Positions 1-7,264 of a stretch of DNA of 8,748 bases are shown here, piece after piece. The DNA is taken from contig JAGCIP010000181.1 of the NCBI GenBank assembly GCA_017648525.1, positions 1 to 8,748 on the forward strand, read 5' to 3'. This DNA comes from Clostridia bacterium. Its GTDB lineage: Bacteria > Bacillota > Clostridia > Christensenellales > Borkfalkiaceae. The notes under the pieces were generated by a model that saw only the letters and a program-made list of their open reading frames with translations, had not been told where the DNA came from and did no database searches. The position numbers were made by a program, and so were the translations under genes. How positions within the stretch are numbered: the first letter of the stretch is position 1; every line of letters begins with the position of its first letter.

Positions 1-879
1 AGATGCTCTCGCTATTTCCGCACGCTCTAACTCGGGAATTTGTTTTTCAATTTCTTCCGCTACCGCTCTTGCAAAAGTTCCGTCGTCGGTAATTAAAACT
101 GCGCTTGCCATCTTGTCGTGTTCGGCTTGAGATAGTAAATCCGACGCAACGTGTGCGGGATTATTTTTGCCGTCGGCAACAACCATAATCTCGCTTGGCC
201 CTGCAATCATATCGATTGAAACTTGTCCAAACACTTGCTTTGTCGCTTCAGCAACGAAGGCATTACCAGGTCCAATAATTTTGTCAACCTTTGGCAAACT
301 TTCCGTTCCGTAAGCAAGCCCCGCTATCGCTTGCGCACCACCTACTTTATAAATTTCATTAACGCCCGCAACAAAAGCAGATGCTAAAATTACAGGGTTT
401 ATGTTGCCGTTTTTATCGGGCGGGCTAACCATAACCACCCTTTTTACGCCCGCAACTAACGCAGGTATAGCGTCCATCAATACGGTGGATGGATAAGACG
501 CCGTTCCACCTGGAACGTAAAGCCCCGCACTATCTAACGGCACGACCTTTTGACCAACCGTAGCACCGTCTGCGTTTACCATTTCAAAACCCGTGCGAAC
601 TTGTTTTTCGCAAAAAGAGCGAATATTTTTTGCCGAACGCTTTAAAATTTCAATAAATTTAGGCTCAACGCTATTTACCGCTTTAATAATCTCGTCTTCG
701 GTTACTCTTAAACTTTTAAGGTCGGCTTTGTCAAACTTTAAGGTATATTCTAAAAGTGCTTTATCCCCACGCTCTTTTACGTCCTTAATAATGCTACCAA
801 CCGTTTCTTCTACGTTAACTTTAGAGATAACTCTACTAAAAATTTGTTCTCCGTCCCCACCGTTTATAATCTTTATCAT
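1..879 (-). CDS. hisD: Histidinol dehydrogenase HisD, C-terminus cut by window edge
   Basis: HisD catalyses the last two steps of histidine synthesis: zinc-dependent, NAD-linked oxidation of histidinol to histidine. Reading from the ATG at 879, 293 codons are open to the left edge. Family proteins are about 430 residues, so roughly 140 are missing. Visible landmarks are VPGGTASYPS near 122-131, VGGAQAIAG (179-187), IIGPGNAFVAEAT (201-213), the family signature IDMIAGPSEI (222-231) and LLSQAEHD (248-255). In the last of these, Q251 and H254 match the first two zinc ligands of E. coli HisD. The catalytic Glu-His pair and the remaining zinc ligands lie beyond the edge. The start codon overlaps the stop of hisZ-hisG as ATGA (876-879), which implies translational coupling. 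An AAGGA lies about 12 bases upstream, somewhat far, consistent with re-initiation. No terminator follows, so the operon probably continues leftward. Confidence 0.96.
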   Translation of the reverse strand, partial: MIKIINGGDGEQIFSRVISKVNVEETVGSIIKDVKERGDKALLEYTLKFDKADLKSLRVTEDEIIKAVNSVEPKFIEILKRSAKNIRSFCEKQVRTGFEMVNADGATVGQKVVPLDSAGLYVPGGTASYPSTVLMDAIPALVAGVKRVVMVSPPDKNGNINPVILASAFVAGVNEIYKVGGAQAIAGLAYGTESLPKVDKIIGPGNAFVAEATKQVFGQVSIDMIAGPSEIMVVADGKNNPAHVASDLLSQAEHDKMASAVLITDDGTFARAVAEEIEKQIPELERAEIARAS

Positions 880-2477
880 AGTTTCGTAGTTTCCTTTTCC
901 AAAGAAGTCATAATTTTTTGAATTTTTTGGCTCTTAAACTTAAAGTTAGCCTTGTTTGCAACTAATCTTGCAGAAATAGGCAAGAATTTTTCCACAACCA
1001 CCAAATCGTTTTCCTTTAAGGTTGCGCCCGTTTCCACTATGTCCACTATAACGTCCGAAAGCCCCAAAATAGGCGCAATCTCTATCGAGCCGTTAAGGTG
1101 AATAATGTCTATATCCCTACCTTGTTTAGCGTAATAATCTTTGGCTATGTTAGTAAATTTCGTTGCAACGGTAAGCGTTTTACTTCTGTCGTCTATAAAA
1201 TCTTTTTTAGACGCAACCGCCATATCGCACTTGCCCATATTTAAGTCTAAAAGTTCATAAACGTCTGGGCGATATTCTAATAAAATGTCTTTACCTGCAA
1301 CGCCTATATCGGCAGCGCCACGTTCAACGTAAATAGCAACGTCCGACGGCTTAACCCAAAAATATCTAACTCCTACTTCTTGGTTTTCAAATATAAGTTT
1401 TCTATTGTTTTCCTTAATTGACGGACAAGGGAAACCCGCATTTTCAAACATTGCGTAAACCTTTTCGCCAAGTCTGCCTTTGGGCAAAGCGACGTTTAAG
1501 GTTTTGTCCGCTTGATTGTTTTTAGCCAAGACGTCCGCATCTAAATCATTTTCGGCTTTATAAAATCTTTCAAGTTCATCTAAGTAAACGGCAAAGCCGA
1601 TTGCCTTTGACTTTCTGCCCATCTTTTGCATAAGATTATCGTAGCGCCCGCCCGACAAAATACTCGTCGGTATTCCGCTAACGAACCCCTTAAACACAAC
1701 CCCGTTATAATAGTTAATATCGCTTACAACCGAAAAGTCAATGTTGATTTTTCCGTCAAAACCTTGTTCTTTTAATACGGCAACTATGCTTTCTAACTCT
1801 TTAGCGCTCTCTTTTATTCCCGCAACGCTTAAAGATTTAAGGCTATCTAAAACCTGTTCTGGCGCACCGTATAAATAAACTAATATTTCTAAAATTTCCT
1901 TTGATTTATCTGAAAGGTTTTCCTTTTGACAAACTAACCCAACGCCTTGAACGTTCTTTTCGCTTAAGTATTCTAAAAATTCTTTTTTTCCTGCTAACGA
2001 AAGCCCTACGTAATCCATAACGCCGTTAACCACGCCCAAGTGCGAAATATCTAAAACGTAATCGTTAGACAACGTCTTAAGACTCTTAACCGCAAGGGAC
2101 AAAACTTCGCAAACTTCCTTTTCCCCCACGTCGCCTATGCACTCCAAACCCACTTGCATAAGTTCCTTAAACGAGCGTGTTCCCTTTGAAACCCTGTAAA
2201 CGTTTTCGTTATAAAAAACCTTTTGAACGCCCGTTAAATCGTCTTTGCTGTTTTTTATGATAGACAAGGTAACGTCTGGCTTTAACGCCATCAACTTCCC
2301 GTCGGTATCGGTAAAGGTTATAACGTTATCCGAAACTAAAAAGTCTTTGTTTTTGGCGTATAAATCGTATTCTTCAAACTTACTCATTTTATATTGAGTA
2401 AAACCGTAACTGCGATATAGCGCACGGAGCGAGTATTCTGCACGTTCCACCCCGTTTAATACCAAATATTCATCCAT
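876..2477 (-). CDS. hisZ-hisG: Fused HisZ-HisG: ATP phosphoribosyltransferase, regulatory plus catalytic parts
   Basis: This protein should catalyse the first step of histidine synthesis, joining ATP and PRPP to phosphoribosyl-ATP. Residues 1 to about 305 are HisZ, a class II HisRS paralogue without the anticodon-binding domain. They show motif-2-like ALKPDVTLS (64-72), RSFKELMQVGLE (101-112) and motif-3-like GGRYDNLM (276-283) with AIGFAVYLDEL (292-302). The HisRS loop RGLDYY is replaced by SDINYY, so the arginine of the synthetase is absent, as expected for a non-aminoacylating HisZ. A hydrophilic linker (about 306-325) leads into a short-form HisG (about 326-533): LPKGRL (331-336), ERGAADIGVAGKD (385-397), LNGSIEIAP (461-469) and the PRPP loop ETGATLKEN (482-490). 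Standalone short HisG is about 205-215 residues, so both halves look complete. An upstream in-frame GTG at 2486 is possible. The ATG at 2477 is preferred because AAAGGA lies 11 bases before it, whereas the GTG is only 2 bases from that site. The gap to the upstream regulator gene is then 1 base. Confidence 0.93.
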   Translation of the reverse strand: MDEYLVLNGVERAEYSLRALYRSYGFTQYKMSKFEEYDLYAKNKDFLVSDNVITFTDTDGKLMALKPDVTLSIIKNSKDDLTGVQKVFYNENVYRVSKGTRSFKELMQVGLECIGDVGEKEVCEVLSLAVKSLKTLSNDYVLDISHLGVVNGVMDYVGLSLAGKKEFLEYLSEKNVQGVGLVCQKENLSDKSKEILEILVYLYGAPEQVLDSLKSLSVAGIKESAKELESIVAVLKEQGFDGKINIDFSVVSDINYYNGVVFKGFVSGIPTSILSGGRYDNLMQKMGRKSKAIGFAVYLDELERFYKAENDLDADVLAKNNQADKTLNVALPKGRLGEKVYAMFENAGFPCPSIKENNRKLIFENQEVGVRYFWVKPSDVAIYVERGAADIGVAGKDILLEYRPDVYELLDLNMGKCDMAVASKKDFIDDRSKTLTVATKFTNIAKDYYAKQGRDIDIIHLNGSIEIAPILGLSDVIVDIVETGATLKENDLVVVEKFLPISARLVANKANFKFKSQKIQKIMTSLEKETTKL

Positions 2478-2478
2478 A

Positions 2479-2760
2479 CTATTCACCGTCCTTTAATACT
2501 AGTTTATAACCACCGCTACCATAATTTAGGCATTTATTAACCCTGCTAATCGTAGCCGTGCTTGCTCCCGTTTCCTTGCTAATGCTTTGGTAGTTTTTTC
2601 CATCAATCAACTGCTTAGCAACTTCTAAACGCTGAGATATATCTTCTAATTCCTTAATCGTGCAAACGTCTTCAAAAAAATTGCGACAGTCTTGTACGCT
2701 CTTTAATTTTAATATTGCGCTAAACAAATCGTCAAACGATTCAATATGAAAATTCGTCAT
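2479..2760 (-). CDS. yerC: YerC/YecD-family TrpR-related repressor (probable histidine regulator HisR)
   Basis: This 93-residue cytosolic DNA-binding protein belongs to the YerC branch of the TrpR superfamily. Its helical N-terminal part (about 8-38) is the dimerising segment by family analogy. The TrpR-like helix-turn-helix spans about 40-80: DISQRLEVAKQLIDGKNYQ, then SISKETGAS, then the recognition helix STATISRVNKCL (67-78). The tail NYGSGGY (79-85) is typical of YerC proteins. The ATG at 2760 follows AGGTG at a spacing of 5. It is the first gene of the his operon, 1 base before hisZ-hisG, and sits directly behind a promoter with a palindrome over its -10 box. Comparative genomics in Gram-positives has proposed YerC as a histidine repressor (HisR); I recall this and cannot verify it here. 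The position fits autoregulation of the operon, which is inference. Confidence 0.9.
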   Translation of the reverse strand: MTNFHIESFDDLFSAILKLKSVQDCRNFFEDVCTIKELEDISQRLEVAKQLIDGKNYQSISKETGASTATISRVNKCLNYGSGGYKLVLKDGE

Positions 2761-2791
2761 CTTTTCACCTTTTATATTTTATTGTTTTATC

Positions 2792-2820
2792 ATTTTAGCA
2801 CGCTAAAGCGATAAAGTCAA
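2792..2820 (-). promoter_or_regulatory. Sigma-A-type promoter of the his operon
   Basis: On the minus strand, the -35 box TTGACT (2820-2815) and -10 box TAAAAT (2797-2792) are separated by exactly 17 bases. The expected transcript start near 2785 leaves a leader of about 25 bases before the regulator's ATG. That is too short for a T-box or a leader-peptide attenuator, so control is more likely at transcription initiation. Read by eye, without scoring against a background model. Confidence 0.75.
2794..2807. promoter_or_regulatory. Palindromic candidate operator over the his -10 box
   Basis: The sequence TTTAGC-AC-GCTAAA is a perfect inverted repeat with 6-base arms and a 2-base centre. Extended to 10-base arms, 8 of 10 positions still pair. 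It covers most of the -10 box and the start of the spacer of the his promoter, where a bound dimer would block RNA polymerase. The adjacent gene encodes a TrpR-family dimeric repressor, which makes it the likeliest ligand. That assignment is inferred from position and symmetry alone. Confidence 0.55.
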
Positions 2821-2840
2821 ACGTAATATAGTAGATTTTC

Positions 2841-2866
2841 AAAAATTTTTTAATTTTTTTAAAAAA
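2841..2866. other. A/T-only tract between divergent promoters
   Basis: Twenty-six consecutive A/T bases made of alternating A- and T-runs separate the -35 boxes of the his and purC promoters. Such tracts can bend DNA or serve as UP-elements for the polymerase alpha subunit, but no specific function can be shown here. It is followed by the G/C patch CAGCCCCCG (2867-2875). Confidence 0.35.
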
Positions 2867-2880
2867 CAGCCCCCGTATAT

Positions 2881-2909
2881 TTGGAATTTTTGATACAATT
2901 TATTATAAT
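2881..2909 (+). promoter_or_regulatory. Sigma-A-type promoter of purC
   Basis: The -35 box TTGGAA (2881-2886) and a perfect -10 box TATAAT (2904-2909) are separated by 17 bases. The predicted start near 2916 leaves a leader of about 40 bases ending in the ribosome binding site AAAGAGG (2942-2948), 7 bases before the ATG. I found no PurR box of the CGAAC type and no purine riboswitch fold in this short leader. Confidence 0.75.
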
Positions 2910-2955
2910 AATAATGTTAAATATAAAAATAACAACAAATTAAAGAGGTTAAGAT

Positions 2956-3654
2956 ATGAAAAAACTTTACGCTGGAAAAACCAAAGACGTTTATCAACTT
3001 GAAAACGGCAACGTACTTTTAAAATTCAAAGACGACTGCACCGGTAAAGACGGTGTGTTTGACCCCGGTGAAAACTCGGTTGGTCTTACCATTGACGGTA
3101 TAGGCAAAGCAAACCTTCAAACTTCCGTTTATTATTTTGAAATGCTTAAAAAAGCGGGAATTAAAACCCACTACGTTTCTGCCGATATTGAAAACGCTAC
3201 TATGGAAGTTCTCCCCGCTGAATGTTTTGGTAAAGCGCAAGGCGGTAACGGTCTTGAAGTTATTTGTAGATTAGTTGCTACCGGCAGTTTCATTAGAAGA
3301 TACGGCGAATATATTAAGAACGGCACCGTACTTAAGGGCGGTTACGTTGAATGTACTTTCAAGAATGACGAAAAGGGCGACCCACTTGTTACCGGCGAAG
3401 GTTTAGAAGCTTTGGGCGTTATGTCACCCGATATGTTCAAGAGTATGAAAGAACAAACCCTTAAAATCACCAAAATCGTTGCAGACGACCTTAAATCAAT
3501 CGGTTTAGATTTGTGGGATATTAAGTTTGAATTTGGTTATAATAACGGCGAAGTTATTCTTATCGACGAAATCGCATCAGGAAATATGCGTGTTTATAAG
3601 GGCGACCAAATCGTTGAACCGGTTGAACTTACTAAACTTATAAATAATAGATAA
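2956..3654 (+). CDS. purC: SAICAR synthetase (phosphoribosylaminoimidazole-succinocarboxamide synthase), divergent clostridial type
   Basis: PurC joins aspartate to carboxyaminoimidazole ribotide using ATP, giving SAICAR in purine synthesis. The 232 residues match the usual bacterial length of about 235. Visible features are the N-terminal nucleotide-binding strand KLYAGKTKDVY (3-13), GKANLQTSVYYFEML (50-64), EVICRLVATGSFIRRYG (101-117), DIKFEFG (188-194) and IDEIASGNMRVYKG (203-216). The last stands where canonical PurC has DEISPDTCRLWD-like sequence. The acidic DE and the arginine are kept while the SPDTC part is changed. I recall this variant (SGGNMRVY-like) from several clostridial PurC proteins, so it is probably a functional subfamily. 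It is divergent to the his operon and 41 bases upstream of an unknown gene that shares its terminator. No other purine genes are in the window. Confidence 0.9.
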   Translation: MKKLYAGKTKDVYQLENGNVLLKFKDDCTGKDGVFDPGENSVGLTIDGIGKANLQTSVYYFEMLKKAGIKTHYVSADIENATMEVLPAECFGKAQGGNGLEVICRLVATGSFIRRYGEYIKNGTVLKGGYVECTFKNDEKGDPLVTGEGLEALGVMSPDMFKSMKEQTLKITKIVADDLKSIGLDLWDIKFEFGYNNGEVILIDEIASGNMRVYKGDQIVEPVELTKLINNR

Positions 3655-3695
3655 AACAATAAATAATATAATAAAATATATGTGAGGGTGAAATT

Positions 3696-4211
3696 ATGTG
3701 TTTTTTCTTTAAAAAGAAACCCAAGTTCGACTGGGACAAAGTTAAAGAACTAATTGAAGTTGCCATGAACCATTTGGATATGAAAGGTTTTCCCGCTAAA
3801 AACGAAAGAAACGAAGAAAACTGGAAACTTGAAATGGTTAACGACGAATACGGCGTTGGCGGATTTTTAACTTGCACCGTTGACGGTTTGGCTTGGGGCA
3901 TTTCAATGTATTTTAGTAAAAGTTTTTCTGAATTAAGAAGGGGTATGTCATTTAAAAATACTCGTTTAAGCGATAAACATTTGAATGAATTAAGGAGTAA
4001 ATATCCTTTCCTTTTATTTAGAATGTCTGCAAACGATACTCTTGGAATTGACGACAAGCCACAAGGTAAAGAATATCTTGCAAAAGGCATAAAATGTAAA
4101 AAATTAGAAGATATTATCCCTGCAATTAACAAGTATGCAGACGACTTTGCTTACTTAAGCATCTACGACAACGTTAAAAAGATGATTGAAGAAGAAAAAG
4201 CAGGCAAATAA
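3696..4211 (+). CDS. Hypothetical protein, 171 residues, downstream of purC
   Basis: I do not recognise this family. The ATG at 3696 follows a good ribosome binding site, GAGGG (3684-3688), at 7 bases, which supports a real gene. The protein looks soluble and charged. It has no signal peptide, membrane segment or obvious catalytic motif. The N-terminus MCFFFKKK is cationic-hydrophobic and is not a lipobox. Residues about 12-30 form a likely amphipathic helix, 43-75 alternate as if in beta strands (WKLEMV, GGFLTCTVDGLAWGISMYF), and 137-168 is a helical lysine/glutamate-rich end. It lies 41 bases after purC with no clear promoter of its own and is followed by a strong terminator, so it is probably co-transcribed with purC. 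A functional link to purine synthesis is not shown. The antisense frame here is leucine/serine-rich and looks like a shadow. Confidence 0.75.
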   Translation: MCFFFKKKPKFDWDKVKELIEVAMNHLDMKGFPAKNERNEENWKLEMVNDEYGVGGFLTCTVDGLAWGISMYFSKSFSELRRGMSFKNTRLSDKHLNELRSKYPFLLFRMSANDTLGIDDKPQGKEYLAKGIKCKKLEDIIPAINKYADDFAYLSIYDNVKKMIEEEKAGK

Positions 4212-4256
4212 TCTAATAATATCAAAATTATTTCTAAATACAAAAAAATTTAATTT

Positions 4257-4294
4257 GTGCGTTAGTAACTTAATTACTAGCGCACTTTTATTTT
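4257..4294 (+). terminator. Rho-independent terminator of the purC unit
   Basis: A 12-bp stem (4257-4268 with 4274-4285, arms GTGCGTTAGTAA and TTACTAGCGCAC, one G-U wobble) with a 5-base CTTAA loop is followed by TTTTATTTT. It ends the purC-hypothetical transcript 46 bases after the last stop codon and isolates it from the next promoter. Confidence 0.88.
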
Positions 4295-4315
4295 ACACTA
4301 AAATATTTCGTATGA

Positions 4316-4344
4316 TTGCGTTTTTTATTAAAATATGATAGAAT
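4316..4344 (+). promoter_or_regulatory. Promoter of the ABC transporter gene
   Basis: A -35 box TTGCGT (4316-4321) and -10 box TAGAAT (4339-4344) are 17 bases apart. The predicted start near 4351 gives a leader of about 37 bases ending in GGAGG (4378-4382), 5 bases before the ATG. Its place right after a terminator supports independent expression. No clear operator or riboswitch was seen. Confidence 0.65.
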
Positions 4345-4387
4345 TTAAGAGCTATGCTGTAAAAAGCAAAGCGAAACGGAGGAAAAT

Positions 4388-7228
4388 ATGTTAGTATTAA
4401 AGGACGTTAAAAAGGCTTATCACGCTAAATCAGGCGTGGTGGGTGCGCTTAACGGAATAGACCTTGAATTGCCTGCGACGGGTATGGTCTTTATAACGGG
4501 TAAAAGCGGTTGTGGTAAAACGACTTTGCTTAACGTTATAGGTGGATTAGACGGTATTGATAGCGGTGACATTTCTGTAATGGGAAAATCTTTTTCCGCA
4601 TTTACGGCAGAAGATTACGATAACTATCGCAACACTTTTATAGGGTTTATTTTCCAAGAATACAACCTTTTATCAGAATACACCGTTGAAAAAAATATCG
4701 AACTTGCTATGGAATTGCAAGGCTCAACAGTAAACCAAGAAAAACTTGATGCTCTTTTAGAAACTGTTGATATTTTACCGCTTAAAAACCGCAAACCCAA
4801 CGAACTTTCGGGCGGGCAAAGACAGCGTGTCGCCATTGCAAGAGCCTTGGTTAAAGAGCCACGCATTATTATGGCGGACGAGCCGACGGGTGCACTTGAT
4901 AGCGCAACGGGAGAACAGGTTTTAGATATTCTTAAAAAACTTGCTAAAGATAAACTTATTATCGTAGTTTCGCACGACGCAGAGTTTGCTGAAAGATACG
5001 CAGACCGCTTGATAAGGCTTGTTGATGGAAAGGTTGTAGAAGATACTTTAATCAACGAAAAAGAACTTACTTCAAACGTGAGCGAAACTGAAACTTCTTT
5101 GCTTGTAAAAGAAGGCTCTACCCTAACGGAATACGAAAAAGATACCCTTGCAAAAGCAATTAAAGAACGCAAAAAGATAGAAATTATACAGAAACTCGCT
5201 TTTAGAGAAAAGCAACCTATCGGCAAAGTTGAAACGGTTACTCAAAAGGACGTTAAATTCGTAAAGAGCAAAATGAAATTTAAGAGTGCTCTTTCTATGG
5301 GTGTAAAATCACTTGGCGTTAAGCCGTTAAGACTTCTTTTTACTATTTTCCTTTCTGCAATTGCGTTTGCGGTCTTTGGGCTATTCGATACAATCGCAAA
5401 CTTTAGCACGGAAAAGGTTATAAACAGCCAACTTCGCAATTCAATATCTTCTTCAATCGTTGTAAATGGCGAGTACGTGGTCGACTATCAAAACGGAGAT
5501 AAATACGGGGTTAGACTTGACGAAGATTTTAGAAAAGAATTAGAAAACCAAACGAACGACAGCGTAAAAGGTGTGTTTGATTACGGCGACGTAAGTTACG
5601 GCACTTTTTCCAACACCATATTTGAAGCACCCGATTCAGGCGTTTCTATCGGCAAAAATTATTATTCAACAAGTTTTACAGGCTTAATTGAATTCGGTTT
5701 AGATGAAATTGCACCAAACGGTAAATTTAATAGGTTTAATTATAGGTTAGTTGCGGGCAAATACCCCACTATAGACAGAAGTGAAATTCAAAAACTTGGC
5801 GATAATTACAATTACGAAGTCGCAATTTCTACTTACATTGCAGAATCTATCTTGCACTACCTTAACGGCACGCAACTTAGTGACGCAGAAGGTAAACTTT
5901 TCTCTATTTCCACAATAGACGAACTTATTAATAAACTTATAACGGTTAAGGGCAACCAATATAAAATAGTTGGTATAATCGATTGCGGAGAGATTCCTGA
6001 AAAATACGACGTGTTAAAGGATACGATTTCCACAAGTATAGACACCCGCTCCCTCGCAGATGCATTTTCCACGTTTATTAGTTCAAGTGCGTATAAATAT
6101 CTTTTTGTTGGCGAAGGCTATCTCAACGATTTAAGAACTATGGATAAAGACGCTGTTTTATATTATTCAGGCGACACTTCTTGGTTAGTAAAAGCGGGCG
6201 AACTTTACAATAATGCAGAGTCGTATTTATACTCATCTGAAACCTACGGACAAAACAACATATTCTTATTTAGTAACGAATACGAAGAAAACGACAAAGT
6301 AACCCTTAAAGACGACGAGGTTTTAATTCACATAAAGAACTTAGACACCCTTTACGGTTGGACTAGACAAGGTAAACTTAATAGATTATCGCTCGTTCAT
6401 ATTTTAAACGACATACAAAACCCTTCAAACTCTATTGAAGTTAAGAGAGAAAAGTTTGAAGACTTACTTAATAAGTACGGCACAGGCGATTCTCGTGAAA
6501 GGCTTATAACCGTAAGTAAAAAGTCTAACTCAACCGAAATAACCATCTCTAAAAAAGTAAAAATAGTGGGTGTTTATTACGAAGTTGACGATAGGGGAAT
6601 TTTGGATTCTACTTATTGCTTTATGATGAATAAAGCGCTTATGAATGAATTTAAGGTTTACACAAATCAAGGCGAATACACCAAACTTTTAATTCAGCCT
6701 AGCGGAATGAATAGCACTAAAATAATAGCCCGTTATATGTCTCAAAAAGACGGATTAGCATTTAATTGGTATGGAAACTCCGCACTTAAAATTATCACCG
6801 ACAACGAACAACCCATAAGACAATCTGCCGACCTTTTCCTATATGCGTCTATCGTGCTTGCTTGTTTTTCAATATTTATGTTCTTTAACTATATAGTAAC
6901 AAGCATAGTGAACAAACGCCAAAGCGTGGGCGTTTTGAGATGTTTAGGCTCTAACGGAAAAAATATTTTGCTTATATTTACGATTGAAAGCGTGATTATA
7001 GCAATAATAAACGGCTTGCTTGCAACAGCGTTTACGGCTATCGGTTGTTATTTCGTAAACCTTTATATAATGAATATAATGAATATTCATATTGCTTTTG
7101 CAATATTTAGCATAAGACAGTTTATAATAATTATGAGCGTAAGCATAATAACGGCAATTCTATCTTCACTCTTCCCCATCTTGAACATTTCAAGAGAGAA
7201 ACCCGTTGATTTAGTTAGAAACCCATAA
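4388..7228 (+). CDS. MacB/FtsX-type ABC transporter, ATPase fused to permease
   Basis: This 946-residue membrane protein joins an N-terminal ABC ATPase to an FtsX-like permease, the MacB arrangement. The ATPase covers about 1-222: Walker A GKSGCGKT (38-45), Q-loop Q90, signature LSGGQ (140-144), Walker B IIMADE (160-165), D-loop ALD (169-171) and H-loop H196. A charged, mostly helical linker (about 225-310) precedes TM1 (about 314-334). An extracytoplasmic domain spans about 335-814. Three C-terminal helices follow at about 816-840, 860-885 and 911-934, with the cytoplasmic ending REKPVDLVRNP common in this family. The family works by mechanotransmission, in export of peptides, lipoproteins or antibiotics, or in sensing. 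The substrate here cannot be told. E. coli MacB is about 650 residues, and most of the extra length is in the outer domain. It has its own promoter, and no two-component system, extra permease or membrane-fusion gene is adjacent. Confidence 0.92.
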   Translation: MLVLKDVKKAYHAKSGVVGALNGIDLELPATGMVFITGKSGCGKTTLLNVIGGLDGIDSGDISVMGKSFSAFTAEDYDNYRNTFIGFIFQEYNLLSEYTVEKNIELAMELQGSTVNQEKLDALLETVDILPLKNRKPNELSGGQRQRVAIARALVKEPRIIMADEPTGALDSATGEQVLDILKKLAKDKLIIVVSHDAEFAERYADRLIRLVDGKVVEDTLINEKELTSNVSETETSLLVKEGSTLTEYEKDTLAKAIKERKKIEIIQKLAFREKQPIGKVETVTQKDVKFVKSKMKFKSALSMGVKSLGVKPLRLLFTIFLSAIAFAVFGLFDTIANFSTEKVINSQLRNSISSSIVVNGEYVVDYQNGDKYGVRLDEDFRKELENQTNDSVKGVFDYGDVSYGTFSNTIFEAPDSGVSIGKNYYSTSFTGLIEFGLDEIAPNGKFNRFNYRLVAGKYPTIDRSEIQKLGDNYNYEVAISTYIAESILHYLNGTQLSDAEGKLFSISTIDELINKLITVKGNQYKIVGIIDCGEIPEKYDVLKDTISTSIDTRSLADAFSTFISSSAYKYLFVGEGYLNDLRTMDKDAVLYYSGDTSWLVKAGELYNNAESYLYSSETYGQNNIFLFSNEYEENDKVTLKDDEVLIHIKNLDTLYGWTRQGKLNRLSLVHILNDIQNPSNSIEVKREKFEDLLNKYGTGDSRERLITVSKKSNSTEITISKKVKIVGVYYEVDDRGILDSTYCFMMNKALMNEFKVYTNQGEYTKLLIQPSGMNSTKIIARYMSQKDGLAFNWYGNSALKIITDNEQPIRQSADLFLYASIVLACFSIFMFFNYIVTSIVNKRQSVGVLRCLGSNGKNILLIFTIESVIIAIINGLLATAFTAIGCYFVNLYIMNIMNIHIAFAIFSIRQFIIIMSVSIITAILSSLFPILNISREKPVDLVRNP

Positions 7229-7264
7229 AAAAGTTAAATTGAGTTAAAATATTTTTTGCAAAAC

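Noticed and set aside
593..889. 98-residue plus-strand open frame
   Set aside because: Antisense to hisD, whose minus-strand translation shows clear family signatures.
2761..2955. T-box, histidine leader peptide or purine riboswitch
   Set aside because: Predicted leaders are only about 25 and 40 bases long, with no conserved T-box sequence, His-codon run or terminator/antiterminator pair.
3623..3650. Possible internal promoter TTGAAC-16-TAATAG before the hypothetical gene
   Set aside because: It lies within the end of purC, has suboptimal spacing and a weak -10 box, and is expected by chance in A/T-rich DNA.
3638..4132. 164-residue minus-strand open frame opposite the hypothetical gene
   Set aside because: Its leucine/serine/phenylalanine-rich composition is typical of an antisense shadow. 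The plus-strand frame has a proper ribosome binding site and a terminator.
4212..4387. Search for a small RNA, tRNA or BceR-like operator in the gap before the ABC gene
   Set aside because: The gap is accounted for by one terminator and one promoter. No cloverleaf or paired operator repeats are visible.
4624..5226. 200-residue minus-strand open frame
   Set aside because: It lies wholly opposite the ABC ATPase domain, whose Walker, signature and H-loop motifs fix the coding strand.
7079..7090. Palindrome ATGAATATTCAT and IMN-IMN repeat
   Set aside because: It lies inside the ABC permease's coding sequence and is explained by codon choice for a short hydrophobic repeat.
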